NCBI RefSeq assembly: GCF_964199755.1
Contig: NC_133903.1
Span: forward strand, 5,225,001 to 5,289,000
DNA from: Larus michahellis
Taxonomy: Eukaryota > Chordata > Aves > Charadriiformes > Laridae
Length of the DNA stretch: 64,000 nucleotides
Direction of reading: 5' to 3'
The position numbers and the translations under genes are program-made. Shown piece after piece: positions 21,997-31,360 of this stretch (its first letter is position 1; every line of letters begins with the position of its first letter). Below the pieces are notes generated by a model that saw only the letters and a list, made by a program, of their open reading frames with translations, searched no databases and was not told the origin of the DNA.

Positions 21997-23744
21997 CTTC
22001 TGGGCTCTTGCCCCAGTGGCGTTTCTGCAAAGAGAGACGGAGGTATCAGGAGGACAGGGTGGATAGTATTTGGCTCCGAAAATTTTTTGGGGATGCCTCT
22101 CCTTCCCCTTGAGCAGCTTTGCTGGGGTATTTTCCTCCCAGGCTCCCCTCAGCCCCTTTGTGGTCCCCGTGCTCGGGCAGGGCTGCGCCTCGGCCAAGGC
22201 ATTTGCTCGCACATGTGCTCCCTTTGGGACCTGAAACAAGGGGCCACGGGGGTAGGAAGGGGAAGACGAGTCATTTTGGGTCGAAAACGGCAACTGTGAG
22301 GTCGAGCTGAGCGCAGATGGCTCTGAGGACTCATTTCTTTCACCCTAATTCCCTGCAGACGCGTGCGCTCGAATGCGCTGGGGTGGGGATGCGCCCGTCC
22401 CCCGTGCACTGCCTGGCTGTCCTCAGTGACCTGCCACCGCCACCGATTCCTCCCGGCGAAGCGCAGAGCTGCTCCGTGACCAAAACCACAAAGGTTCCCT
22501 GGGCTCGACAGCCGCCGCCGCCTGGTTTTTCGGCGCGGGCAGGTGCCTGGCCGGGTGCGTGGGGACAGGCCGGGTGCCCGTGCAGGACCTGCGCCCACGC
22601 ACAGCTGCGGACCCACGGCCGCACCGTGACCATCCCCTTGATGAAGAACCACCACGGCGTGTTTGCGGCCTTGGCTGGAGCAGCCCTGCCTGCCCTGCCT
22701 GCCCTGCCTGCCACGCCGCAGCCCAGCCGAGGGCAGCGAGGGTGCTGCACCCTGGGGTGAAGCCCCCCACTCCTGCGGCCCAGGGGGGACCCATCCTGCG
22801 CCAGGATGCTCCGCCATGCTCCTGGCTGTTTGGGTCTCTCCCCAGGAGATGGCACCCTTGGCTAGCCCAGCCTGGCTCCCCGCTGGGTGCTCTGGCTGCC
22901 TCTGCGTCCTCCAGCCGGCCACTGGAGCCCAGCCCGGCCAGGGTCGCTGCGCCAGGGAGGATGCTGCCCCACAACAGCCAGGTTGGCTCCTGCCCACCCT
23001 GTTTGCACCAGCCCCTCGGGCAAGGTGGGGTTCAGGTGCCCCCACAGACCCCGCACCGCCCCATTCCGCCCCTTGCACCGCCGTCCCATCCTGCCGCCAC
23101 CCCACCGGGCTGCACTGGGGCATCGTCCCAAGGGTCCTCAGCACCCAACGGTGTCCGGGAGCTGTGGCAGCTCCGGTGCCATGGGGTCTGCCCCCTCGCA
23201 GCGGCTGTGCCGGGGGGCTACGGGCGAGCCCTGACGGCGAGCCAGGCTCCAGGGATGCCCATCTGCATCATCGGGGGTGACGCTGCAAGGGCCACCTTGC
23301 CAAAACCCAAAACCCAGCGCAGGTCAGGAGAGGGAAGCGTTCCTGAAAACCAGGGTGTGTTCAGGGCCAGCTCCCCAAACCCGGTAGCCAGCTGGAGAGC
23401 AGGGACAGACGAACGGGGAAAGACCCGGCTTGGCTGAGGGCTGGCACAGAAACGAGGATAAAACCCTATAAATGCACAGCGAAAGGGCAGGGAAAGGATG
23501 CTTCAGCGGCCGGGGCTGTGTGCTGAGGTGTAAAGCGTGGGTGGCAGATAAGGAAAATGAGTCAACGAACAATCTTTGGCCAGAGCGATTAATCGGATAA
23601 CGTGGCGTTTTTAACCTGGCAGGGACAACTCACCATCCCCACCTCCGACATCGTTGGATTTTCTCAGGGTGAGAGGCGTTTCTGGCAGGACACTCGCGAG
23701 AAGGGGCTCGCAGGCTGCCGAGGAGCTCTGCTGTTAATTTTTAA

Positions 23745-24560
23745 CACTACAAACCCTGGGGAAATTCCAGAGGGTTGGAGGGTGGCCAGTGGGAGTCTAA
23801 TATTTAAAAGGGATAAAAGGGCTGACCCTGGGAATTACAGGCCAGGTAGGCTGATCGCAGTCTCTGGGCGAATTATGGGCTGGGTAATTGGGGATACTGT
23901 CAGCCAAAAATTAGAAGCTAAAAATATAATTAAGGTCGTTAGCTTGGTTTCATGGATGGCAGCTCCTGTCAAGTGAGTCGGCTTTGGTTTTTGGCATGAC
24001 TCTGGGCTGGCTGATAAAGCTAATTGTGTTGCTGCATTATAATGGGTTTCTCCAAAGTGTTTAATTTACAGCCATGTGACATTTCCATTTGTAAAACTTG
24101 CATTATATGGAGTCAGCAGAGCAGACATCCGACGGCTGCGGCTGGCAGCTCGGGGGCGGTGGCCAAAGGGGGCTAGTGATGGAGGAAGCCGGACGGTTTT
24201 TCCCGGGACAGTATTTTTATCAGGGATGCTGAGGCTGGCGGCGAGAGGGGAGTGGGCAGGACAGGCAGCCGTTCCCCTCGCAGGGGGCTCCGCTCTGCCC
24301 CCCCCGAATAGGCACAGCCCAGCCAAAAGGCAGGGAGGGGGGGGCACGTGTGGGAACAAAAGAGCCGGATTTTCCCTGCTAAAGCACAGCGAGGTCCAAT
24401 GGCAGGAAGCAGCCATGGGACCCGGTCACCGATAACCCGACCGGGAGCGTAATTAACCGTTGGCCCAATTTTAGGAGAAGGGTATGAACTCGCAGGCATT
24501 TGGCGTCTCTGGATAAGAGGAAATCTCTGCTTGGTGGGACGTGATTTAACGCGGCTTCTG
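23745..24560 (+). mobile_element. Second ancient CR1 LINE relic (reverse-transcriptase domain)
   Basis: A 124-codon frame at 23602-23976 includes GEIPEGWRVASGSLIFKRDK, then RADPGNYRPGRLIAVSGRIM. This corresponds to the CR1 reverse-transcriptase motif '[38 protein letters not shown]' (two linked consensus pieces). Downstream, 24010-24110 follows the 'LVDKANSVDVVYLDFSKAFD..VPHDI..KL' DNA in order ('CTGATAAAGCTAATTGTGTT', 'CATGTGACATTTCCATTTGT', 'TTATATGGAGTCAGCAGAGC'). A late-element piece ('GTAATTAACCGTTGGCCCAA') recurs at 24448-24475. The middle is eroded, so the right boundary is tentative. It is the same family as the relic in the USP22 intron. Confidence 0.7.
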
Positions 24561-24572
24561 GGACGAGCTCAA

Positions 24573-24589
24573 GTGTGTGTGTGTGTGTG
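24573..24589. repeat. (GT)n microsatellite
   Basis: Eight GT units at the end of the proposed ancient CR1 relic. Confidence 0.9.
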
Positions 24590-27500
24590 AGTATCCAGCA
24601 AAGCCGAGGGCTGCTCTGGACCATCCTCATGGCCTTTTCCAGCCCCGTGGAAGCTGCAGCCTCCTCTCTGGGCTGCGTCGGCTGAAGTCGAGCGCTGTGG
24701 GTTTCCTCCAGTGAATAATTTGGGTCCTTTTATTTTTCCCAATGGGAAAATCGGGCACAGGTCAGGCAGGGCACAGAGGCAGTACCTGGGGCAGCTCGGG
24801 GGACTTCCCCTCCATCCATGAGGGTGGTTTTCCACCCCCATACAGATTTCTAACCGGTGGGTTTCACCCCTGTTTGATGCAGGGTGGCTTGAGGGACATC
24901 CAAGCCTCCCCTGGCCAGTGGCTCCCCTGCCAGATATTCCCCAGGCAGGGCTGGGCTGGGGGCTCTGGACCCCCCCACAGCCGGCCTGGCTGGTTCGAGG
25001 GGCCGCATCCAGCCCCCCATGGCTGGGACTCCACCGGTGCAGGGCAGGAGGAGGGGAGCCCTTGCAGGCGCTGCTCAGTCCCAGCCTGGATCCAGTCGGG
25101 ATCCCAGGGCTTGCCGGCTTTAAACCAGGAATCCTGCCTTCTCCCCTGGGCATCCATCCGTCTGGCTCCACCGTAATGACGGCGACGTGGTGGCGCAGAG
25201 AGATTAAATGACTTGCCCAAGTTCCCTTGGGGAGCGATGGCCTCCCGGCAGGAGCACCCGGCCATCCTGCTCCTGCCCCAGCGGCGCCCGGCCCCTCGGG
25301 AAAAGGTGCTGCATCACCGCTTCGCCTGAAAAATGATGCACGGCCACACGTCCCACGTCCCCATCCCGGTGACATCCTCACGGACGGAGGAGACGGGTGG
25401 TCCTGGTGGGATCTCCACGCCATGACAGGGAGCGGGTGCTCCTCTCCTCTCGCCGGCGAGGTTTGGTGCCGCCGAACCCTTTCCCGGAGCAGGAGGTTTT
25501 CGCCGATGCCCTTCCCAGGCTGGGGCCGGCGCAGCCAGAGCCGGTGACTAACACCTTCTGGTTTGCGGCTTGTTTACCTGGCGCTGGGGCTTCGGTTTGG
25601 ATGGCTGACTCACCGCAGCGCCTTCCCCCTCTGCCACTGCAGCTCCCTGACGAATACTTTCCATTTTCCCATTACTTTAATTGCCCTCGTTTGAGAAAAC
25701 TGCTCCAGACTGGCTCTGGGCTGAAGAGACCTGTTACACATGGCTGCCCCAACCGGGCGTCCCCATGGCGGGGGTGTTGGGGGCATGGCGGGGTGGGACA
25801 CTCACCTCCGTGGCACACATAGGGGACCTTGGTGCCGCGGCCGTGACGGGGCCTGGGCCATGCGGGGAGAGGCATCGGCAGTGAGTTTTCGGCAGCCCCG
25901 CCGGCTGCACACGTCGAACGCGGCACACGGGCGGCCGGCGGCGTGCGGACGCTGGCTCCGGCGCGGCTGAATGCGGCTCGACAGGTTTGCGGAGAGGCCC
26001 GTCCCGTTCAGCTGGATTTTTGGAGAGGCTGGAGCCAGCACCGGCACCAGCCGCTTCCCGCGAGGTGCTGCTGGCCCCGGCAGGGCCGTGCGTGGCGCCA
26101 GGTCATGGCCCCGAGCCACGCTGCAGCTCCGCCATGTCAGCCCGTGGCGTGGGAGACGCTGGCCCTGGCCCCTGTGACAGCGCTGTGCCCTTTTTTTGGA
26201 GGGACAGTGCCCCATGGCGCTGGGGAAAGGGACCCTCTGCTCCCGGAGGGTCCCCCCGGCCTGTGAGGTCCCTACCCCATCTCTGTGCACATCAATGGGG
26301 ACACTGGTCACCCCTGCCCCCATCTCTTCTATCTTCCCACCAGAATCCCTCTGGAGACGGGTCGCCCTGCTTGTCCCGGGAGCACGAGAGGATGCTGTGC
26401 GCAGGGGACCTCATGTCGGCCATGTGCTGTGCCCCCGCCAGCTCGCGGGGAGCCCCGAGGAGGTGAAGAAGAGCTGGGGACAAGCAGGTAGAGGTGTCTG
26501 TGGAGCCGCAGAGGGGCTTTTTGACGGAAACAAAAAATGCTGGGCATCTCTGGGACCTGTGGGATGGAGGGTACGGCAGGTCCTCAGCGGGGGATGTGGC
26601 GGGGAATAATCCAACGAGGTCGGGGACGGAGGGAGGGAGGAAAGGGGGATCAGGGCAGGAGAAGAGCTGGTCAGGAACATTGTCCGCCTTTCTCTGAAGA
26701 GCAGGAGCTCAGCAGTCATGTGCCAGGTGAACCCTGGACCCACGGCGAGGGCGTCAGGGTCTGTAAATCCCAGAGGGGAAAATCCTCCCTCCCTGGGGAA
26801 GGGCCGCGCAGCTTTTTACAACATTAGGGTCAAGGGAAAGGCGAGAAAATCCACCCAAACCGGCGATGGGGGGGGGAGAAATGGTGGCCACCCCCCAGCC
26901 TGCACGTCACTCCCGGGAGCATCGCGTGGGCTTGGGCCGCCCGGGCAGCCGGTGCAGGGCCAGGTGAGGGTGCAGTCCCCTTTTTTAATTTTATTTCTTT
27001 TATTTGTTGGGTTTTGGGTGTGGGAGCGGGGCCACCCCGCAGCTCCGCTGTCCCCTCCTAATCCGTGTCACGCCGGCACTGTGCGTGCTGCGAGCGGCGG
27101 TGGCAGGAGGGAGAGAGATGATTAAAGCAGCCTTTTGATGAAGCAAAAAATTAATAAACAAGCAGGCAATTGTGCTGGTCTTTATTTACTCCGGGATGAC
27201 AGCGCGGAGCCGGCGTGGCGAGGCCGGGCCCCACATCAAACGATGGGGCAGCGCCGGGTGCGAGGGGACCGACCGCGCCGCCGCCTCTTCTCCGACGGGT
27301 TTTTCCTGGTCCCGGCGAAACCCTGGAAGGTCAGCGTGGCTGTCCCTAATAGCAGGGCCCCATCCCACGCTGGCGGGGGACATTGGGGTGAGCGGGAGAC
27401 GCTGTGTGTGCCACGGCGGCGTCCGAGCGCGGTGGGACGTGCCGGGCTGGGGTGCGTTTTGGAGGTGGCGATTGTCACGCTCACTGTCGCTGTGCTCCAG

Positions 27501-28020
27501 GGTTGGCGTTCCCACCTCTCTCCTGCCCCGGTGATGCTCCACGGGCACTGAGGTCCCCGCTCTGGCTCTTCTCAGGGCAAAATTAGGGCTGGGAGAGTAA
27601 AACCGGCCCCGGCGTGTTGCCCACGGGTGGGTCCCTCAGCCACCCCCAAGGGACAGAGCCAGGAGGCCAAACCCGCGGCCTCGCGCCGGATCCTTATCGC
27701 CTGGTCGGGTGTATTTACCCACCGCTGCTGCCGGTTTCCACCGGATAAAAATGCACTGGACAAATAGAGGAGTTCCCCGCCGGCCCCGGGGCGGTGGCAC
27801 CCCTGTCCCCGCTTTGTCCCAGCAGGTCCCCAGCACTGCGCAGCTGCAGGAGGGGTACGAGGCTGCATTTCCCCCGCCCCCCGCCCCCAGCCGAATTTGG
27901 GTGTCCAAGCGGGCGATGAACCTCCCGCCATGTGCCCACTCGCACCAGGGTCGGGGCTGTGCCCGTGGTCAGGGTTAATGGGGGTCTGTGTCACCCTTGG
28001 GGCCATGTCACCGTGCACAG
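24590..28020. other. GC-rich intergenic region upstream of MPRIP
   Basis: No exon or mobile element was recognised. CpG dinucleotides are frequent around 25.8-26.15 kb and 27.2-27.45 kb, but I cannot tie a transcript to them. Open frames are the composition-driven kind. Confidence 0.5.
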
Positions 28021-28029
28021 CCCAAGCGT

Positions 28030-28950
28030 GGGAGCAGCGGTGTGGGCTGGCCCCCGGGGGGGGGGGGGGGCTGCACCCCAGGGTACCCCTCTGCTCTGGG
28101 GGGGCTTTGGGGAACAAACATTACACCTCACACCCTGCGTCCCCCCTGCTGGGGGGGCCAGGAGGGGCCTGGGCTGTGCACAGGGCTGTGCACTGGGGGG
28201 GGTCACTGCGCTATATGGGGGGGGCTGTGCTTGGTGCAGGGGGGGCAGGGTGTTCGTGCATGGCGGGGGGGGCAGTGCATGGCACAGGGGTCCCCACACG
28301 CTGGGTCAGTGCATGAAGGGGCCTGTGCGAGACAAGGGGGGGCTGGTGCACAGTGTGGGGGGGGGTGCACTGGGGGTGTGTGTGGGGGTTAGTACAAGGT
28401 GAGGGGGGTCAGTACATGGTGAGGGGGGGCTCTGTGCATGGTGAGAGGGGGTCAATACATGGTGTGGGGGGGTCTGTGCACGGTGAGAGGGGGTCAATAC
28501 ATGGTGGGGGGGTCTGTGCGTGGTGAGGGGGGGGGTCAGTACACAGTGGGGGGGCCTGTGCGTGGTGAGGGGGGGGTCATACGCGGTGGGGGGGGTCTGT
28601 GCATGGTGAGGGGGGGGGTCAGTACACAGTGGGGGGGCCTGTGTGTGTGTGGGGGGGGGCTGTGCGTGGTGAGGGGGGTCAGTACACGGTGGGGGGGTGT
28701 CTGTGCGTGGTGATGGGGGGGTCATACGCGGTGGGGGGGGGTCTGTGCATGGTGAGAGGGGGGTCAGTACACGGTGGGGGGGGTCTGTGCGTGGTGAGGG
28801 GGGGTCAGTACACAGTGGGGGGGCCGTGCACGGTGAGGGGGTGTCTATGCATGGTGAGGGGGGGGGTCAGTACATGGTGTGAGGGGGGGTTATTACACGG
28901 TGGGGGGGGTCCGTGCATGGTGTGGGGGGGGTCAGTACAGGGTGGGGGGA
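28030..28950. repeat. G-run minisatellite upstream of MPRIP
   Basis: The plus strand carries dozens of runs of 5-12 G. From about 28387 it becomes a regular array of alternating units of about 20 bp, typified by GTCAGTACACGGTGGGGGGG and TCTGTGCATGGTGAGGGGGG, giving a dimer of about 40 bp. Units vary in G-run length and in a few transitions (tacaca/tacacg/tacatg, gcatgg/gcgtgg). The left part (28030-28386) is more degenerate but shares the gtgcatgg and G-run modules. Each strand is strongly asymmetric, which suits G-quadruplex formation on the plus strand. The array ends less than 700 bp before the MPRIP start codon. Confidence 0.9.
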
Positions 28951-28959
28951 GCCGTGCCG

Positions 28960-29612
28960 AGCCGGCCCCGCCCCCAGCTGTCAGCGCACCGCCCCTCCCC
29001 CACGTCCGGAGGGGTCCGAGGCGGCCCCGCCGCGCCCTCCCCTCTCCTTGCACCCCATTGGCCAGGGAGGCCTTTTGTTAGCGGCGGATGCCCGCCTCCA
29101 TTGGCGGGCGGGGCCGTCCGTCGGCGCGTTGCGGCCCCGCCCCCTTTTCCGCCTGGCTCCGCGGACGCTGGAAACTTTGCGGGCGGCGGAGTCGGGCAGC
29201 GCCGGGCACCCACCGCGCCCCCACCGCGCCGCCGGGCACCCACCGGGCCCCCGCCGCGGCCCCGCACCGCGCTCCGCACCCGGCCCAGCCCCGCAGGGCG
29301 GGGGCACCGCGGCCCTCCGCGCCGCCCGGCCATGCGCGCCCGCTGAGCCGCAGCGGAGGCGGCCGCCTTGCAGTTTGCTGCCGTACACTCCCCCCCCCTC
29401 TCCACCACCACCTTTCTTCTTTCTTTTTCTTTTTTTTTTTTTTTAAATTTCATCTCATTTATTTATTGGGTTTTTGGTTGGTTTTTTGTTTGTTTTGTTG
29501 GAGGATCTCCCCCGCACACACCCCTCCGCCCTCCGCGGGCGGCGATGGGCGCGGCGGCGGGCGGGCGCTCGGCGGGGCGCTGAGCGGGCGCGCAGCGGGC
29601 GCGGGGCGCGCC
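28960..29612 (+). promoter_or_regulatory. MPRIP: MPRIP CpG-island promoter and 5' UTR
   Basis: Very CpG-dense from 28960 to 29380, with GC boxes (GGGGCGGG-type; for example reverse-strand matches in CCCCGCCC around 28965 and 29138) and CCAAT-like ATTGG at 29058-29062 and 29100-29104. A T-rich tract interrupts it at about 29405-29505, and GC-rich sequence resumes up to the ATG. The exact start site is not visible. It presumably lies within the island, 200-500 bp before the ATG. Confidence 0.75.
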
Positions 29613-29732
29613 ATGGCCGCCAAGGACAACCCCTGCAGGAAGTTCCAGGCCAACATCTTCAACAAGAGCAAGTGCCAGAACTGCTTCAAGCCCCGCGAGT
29701 CCCACCTGCTCAACGACGAGGACCTCAACCAG
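29613..29732 (+). CDS. MPRIP: MPRIP first coding exon
   Basis: ATG in a good context (GCGCGCCATGG) opens MAAKDNPCRKFQANIFNKSK, then CQNCFKPRESHLLNDEDLNQ. This is the distinctive N-terminus of myosin phosphatase Rho-interacting protein (M-RIP, p116Rip); human has MSAAKENPCRKFQANIFNKS. The exon is 120 nt, exactly 40 codons, and ends CAG|GTGGGA in phase 0. MPRIP binds F-actin through its N-terminal region, and RhoA and the myosin-binding subunit MYPT1 through its C-terminal coiled coil. It brings myosin light-chain phosphatase to stress fibres. The rest of the gene lies 10 kb and more downstream, beyond an unusually repeat-rich first intron. Confidence 0.97.
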
Positions 29733-29849
29733 GTGGGAGACCTGCCCCCGCCCCCCCCACCCCCCAAAACCCCACTGTTTTCCCCCTAAAATCCGCCCCG
29801 GCGCCCCGCCCCCTGCCCGCCCCCACGCCTCCGGCCCCGGGGCGCAATG

Positions 29850-31015
29850 GGTCCCCCCGTGGGATGTCTGCTGGCCCCGTGGGTAGCCCGGGGTCCCCTG
29901 GGTGGTGTAGAGCCCCGTGGGCGCCCGGTGGCCCCATGGGTATCTCGGGGTCCACTGGGTAGCTGAGGTTCCCGGGGGTGCCCCCATGGATAGTCCGTAT
30001 CCGTAGGGTCCCATGGATGTCCTAGGGTCCCACAGGTAGCACAAGGTGCCATGGGTGCCTGCTGGCTCCATGCTTAGCATGGGTGCCCATGGGATCTCCA
30101 GGGGGTTCCATGGTGTGCCTGCTGGTCACACAGATATCGTAGGGTCCTGTGGGTGCCTGCTGCTCCCATGGGTAGTGTGGGCTGTCAGGGGTGCTGTGGG
30201 GTCCCACGGTGTGCCTGCTGACCCCACAGGGGTCCCAGGTATCCGTGAATCCCATGGGGTGTTTAGGAGCCCCTTGGGTGCTCTCTGGTCCCATAGGGTG
30301 TCCAGGGGTCCCATGGGTGGTGTGTGATCCCATAGGGTGCCTGCTGACCCCATGGATAGCACAGGGACCCACAGGTATCTATGAATCCCATGGGATGTTT
30401 AGGAGCCCCATGGGTGTTCTCTGGTCCCACAGCGTGCCTGCTGACCCCATGGTTGGTGTGGGGTCCCACGGCATGCCTGCTGACCCCATGGCTGGTGTGG
30501 GGTCCCATGGGGTTCTTGCTGACCCAGTGGATAGCACAGGGACCCACAGGTATCCATGAATCCCGTGGGTTGTTTAGAAGCCCCATGGGTGCTCTCTGGT
30601 CCTGTAGGTTGTCCAGGGCTCTCATGGCGTGCCTGCTGACTCCATGGGTGGTGTGGGATCCCATGGGGTACCTGCTGACCCCCTGGATAGCACAGAGACC
30701 CACAGGTATCCATGAATCCCGTGGGGTGTTTAGGAGCCCCATGGGTGTTTTCTGGTCCCATAGCATGTCCAGGGGTCCCATGGGGTGCCTGCTGACCCCA
30801 TGGGTGGTGTGGGTTCCCTTGGGGTGCCTGCTGACCCCACAGATATCACAGGGACCCACAGCTTTCCATGAGTCCCATGGGGTGTTCAGGAGCCCCATGG
30901 GTGCCCCCTGGTCCCATAGGGTGTCTAGCGATCCTATGGGGTGCGTGCTGACCCCATGGATTCCCAGATGTCCCATGGGGCACGCAGCATCCCCATGGGT
31001 GCCCACTGGTCCCTT
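29850..31015. repeat. Higher-order minisatellite in MPRIP intron 1
   Basis: Over 1.1 kb built of modules of about 19-20 bp, each centred on a CCCATGGG-like palindrome ('GGTGCCTGCTGACCCCATGG', 'GTCCCATGGGGTGCCTGCTG'). A marker module ('ATCCATGAATCCCGTGGG' and variants) recurs at 30241, 30377, 30552, 30708 and 30864. Spacings of 136, 175, 156 and 156 bp are all multiples of about 19.5, so groups of seven to nine modules form a higher-order unit. The right part is more uniform than the left. Long frames on both strands (378 codons plus, 30381-31517; 329 codons minus, 30263-31252) result from the repeat. Confidence 0.92.
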
Positions 31016-31329
31016 AGGCCATGACCCCCCCCCCCCCCGGTGCCTGCTCCCCTGGGGTCCTGAGGCCATTTGGGGACCAGCACCCGCGCTGGGGGTGATC
31101 CCAGCCCCTCTTGGGGTGCACGGCAGCAGGTGGGGGGTATCCCGTGGGCTCCATCGGAAGATCCCGAAAGTCCTGGGGGAAAAACTCAGCTGTAAACAAA
31201 ACGTCCCCTCCTGGAGATGCTGGACATGCCCCCCCAACCCACAGCCCCCCACTTTCCCGGGGGGACGGGAAGGCCACCCCTACCCCTTCCCACTGAGGGC
31301 CCAGGCTGGGGGGCTGCCAGGGCTGGGCC

Positions 31330-31360
31330 TTCCTCCTCCTCCTCCTCCTCCTCCTCCTCT
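31330..31360. repeat. (CTC)n microsatellite
   Basis: About nine uninterrupted TCC/CTC units on the plus strand within MPRIP intron 1. Confidence 0.95.

Larger units (their letters stand above)
18505..23740. other. GC-rich intergenic region, no supported gene
   Basis: Apart from a CR1 3' end at 19438-19588, poly-T at 21978-21996 and short CTGCC repeats near 22685-22715, I recognise nothing. Long open frames on the minus strand (405 codons at 20223-21440, 306 at 20701-21621, 331 at 22149-23144) overlap one another in different phases and have the Pro/Arg/Ala/Gly-rich content expected from GC-rich DNA. Confidence 0.55.

Noticed and set aside
22149-23144. 331-codon minus-strand frame, 22.1-23.1 kb
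   Set aside because: Very high GC with several equally long frames on both strands; composition is Gly/Arg/Pro/Ala-rich and no domain is recognisable.
28306-28882. Gly- and Val-rich plus-strand frames and Pro/Thr-rich minus-strand frames over the G-run array
   Set aside because: They are translations of the G-run minisatellite. No independent gene evidence exists.
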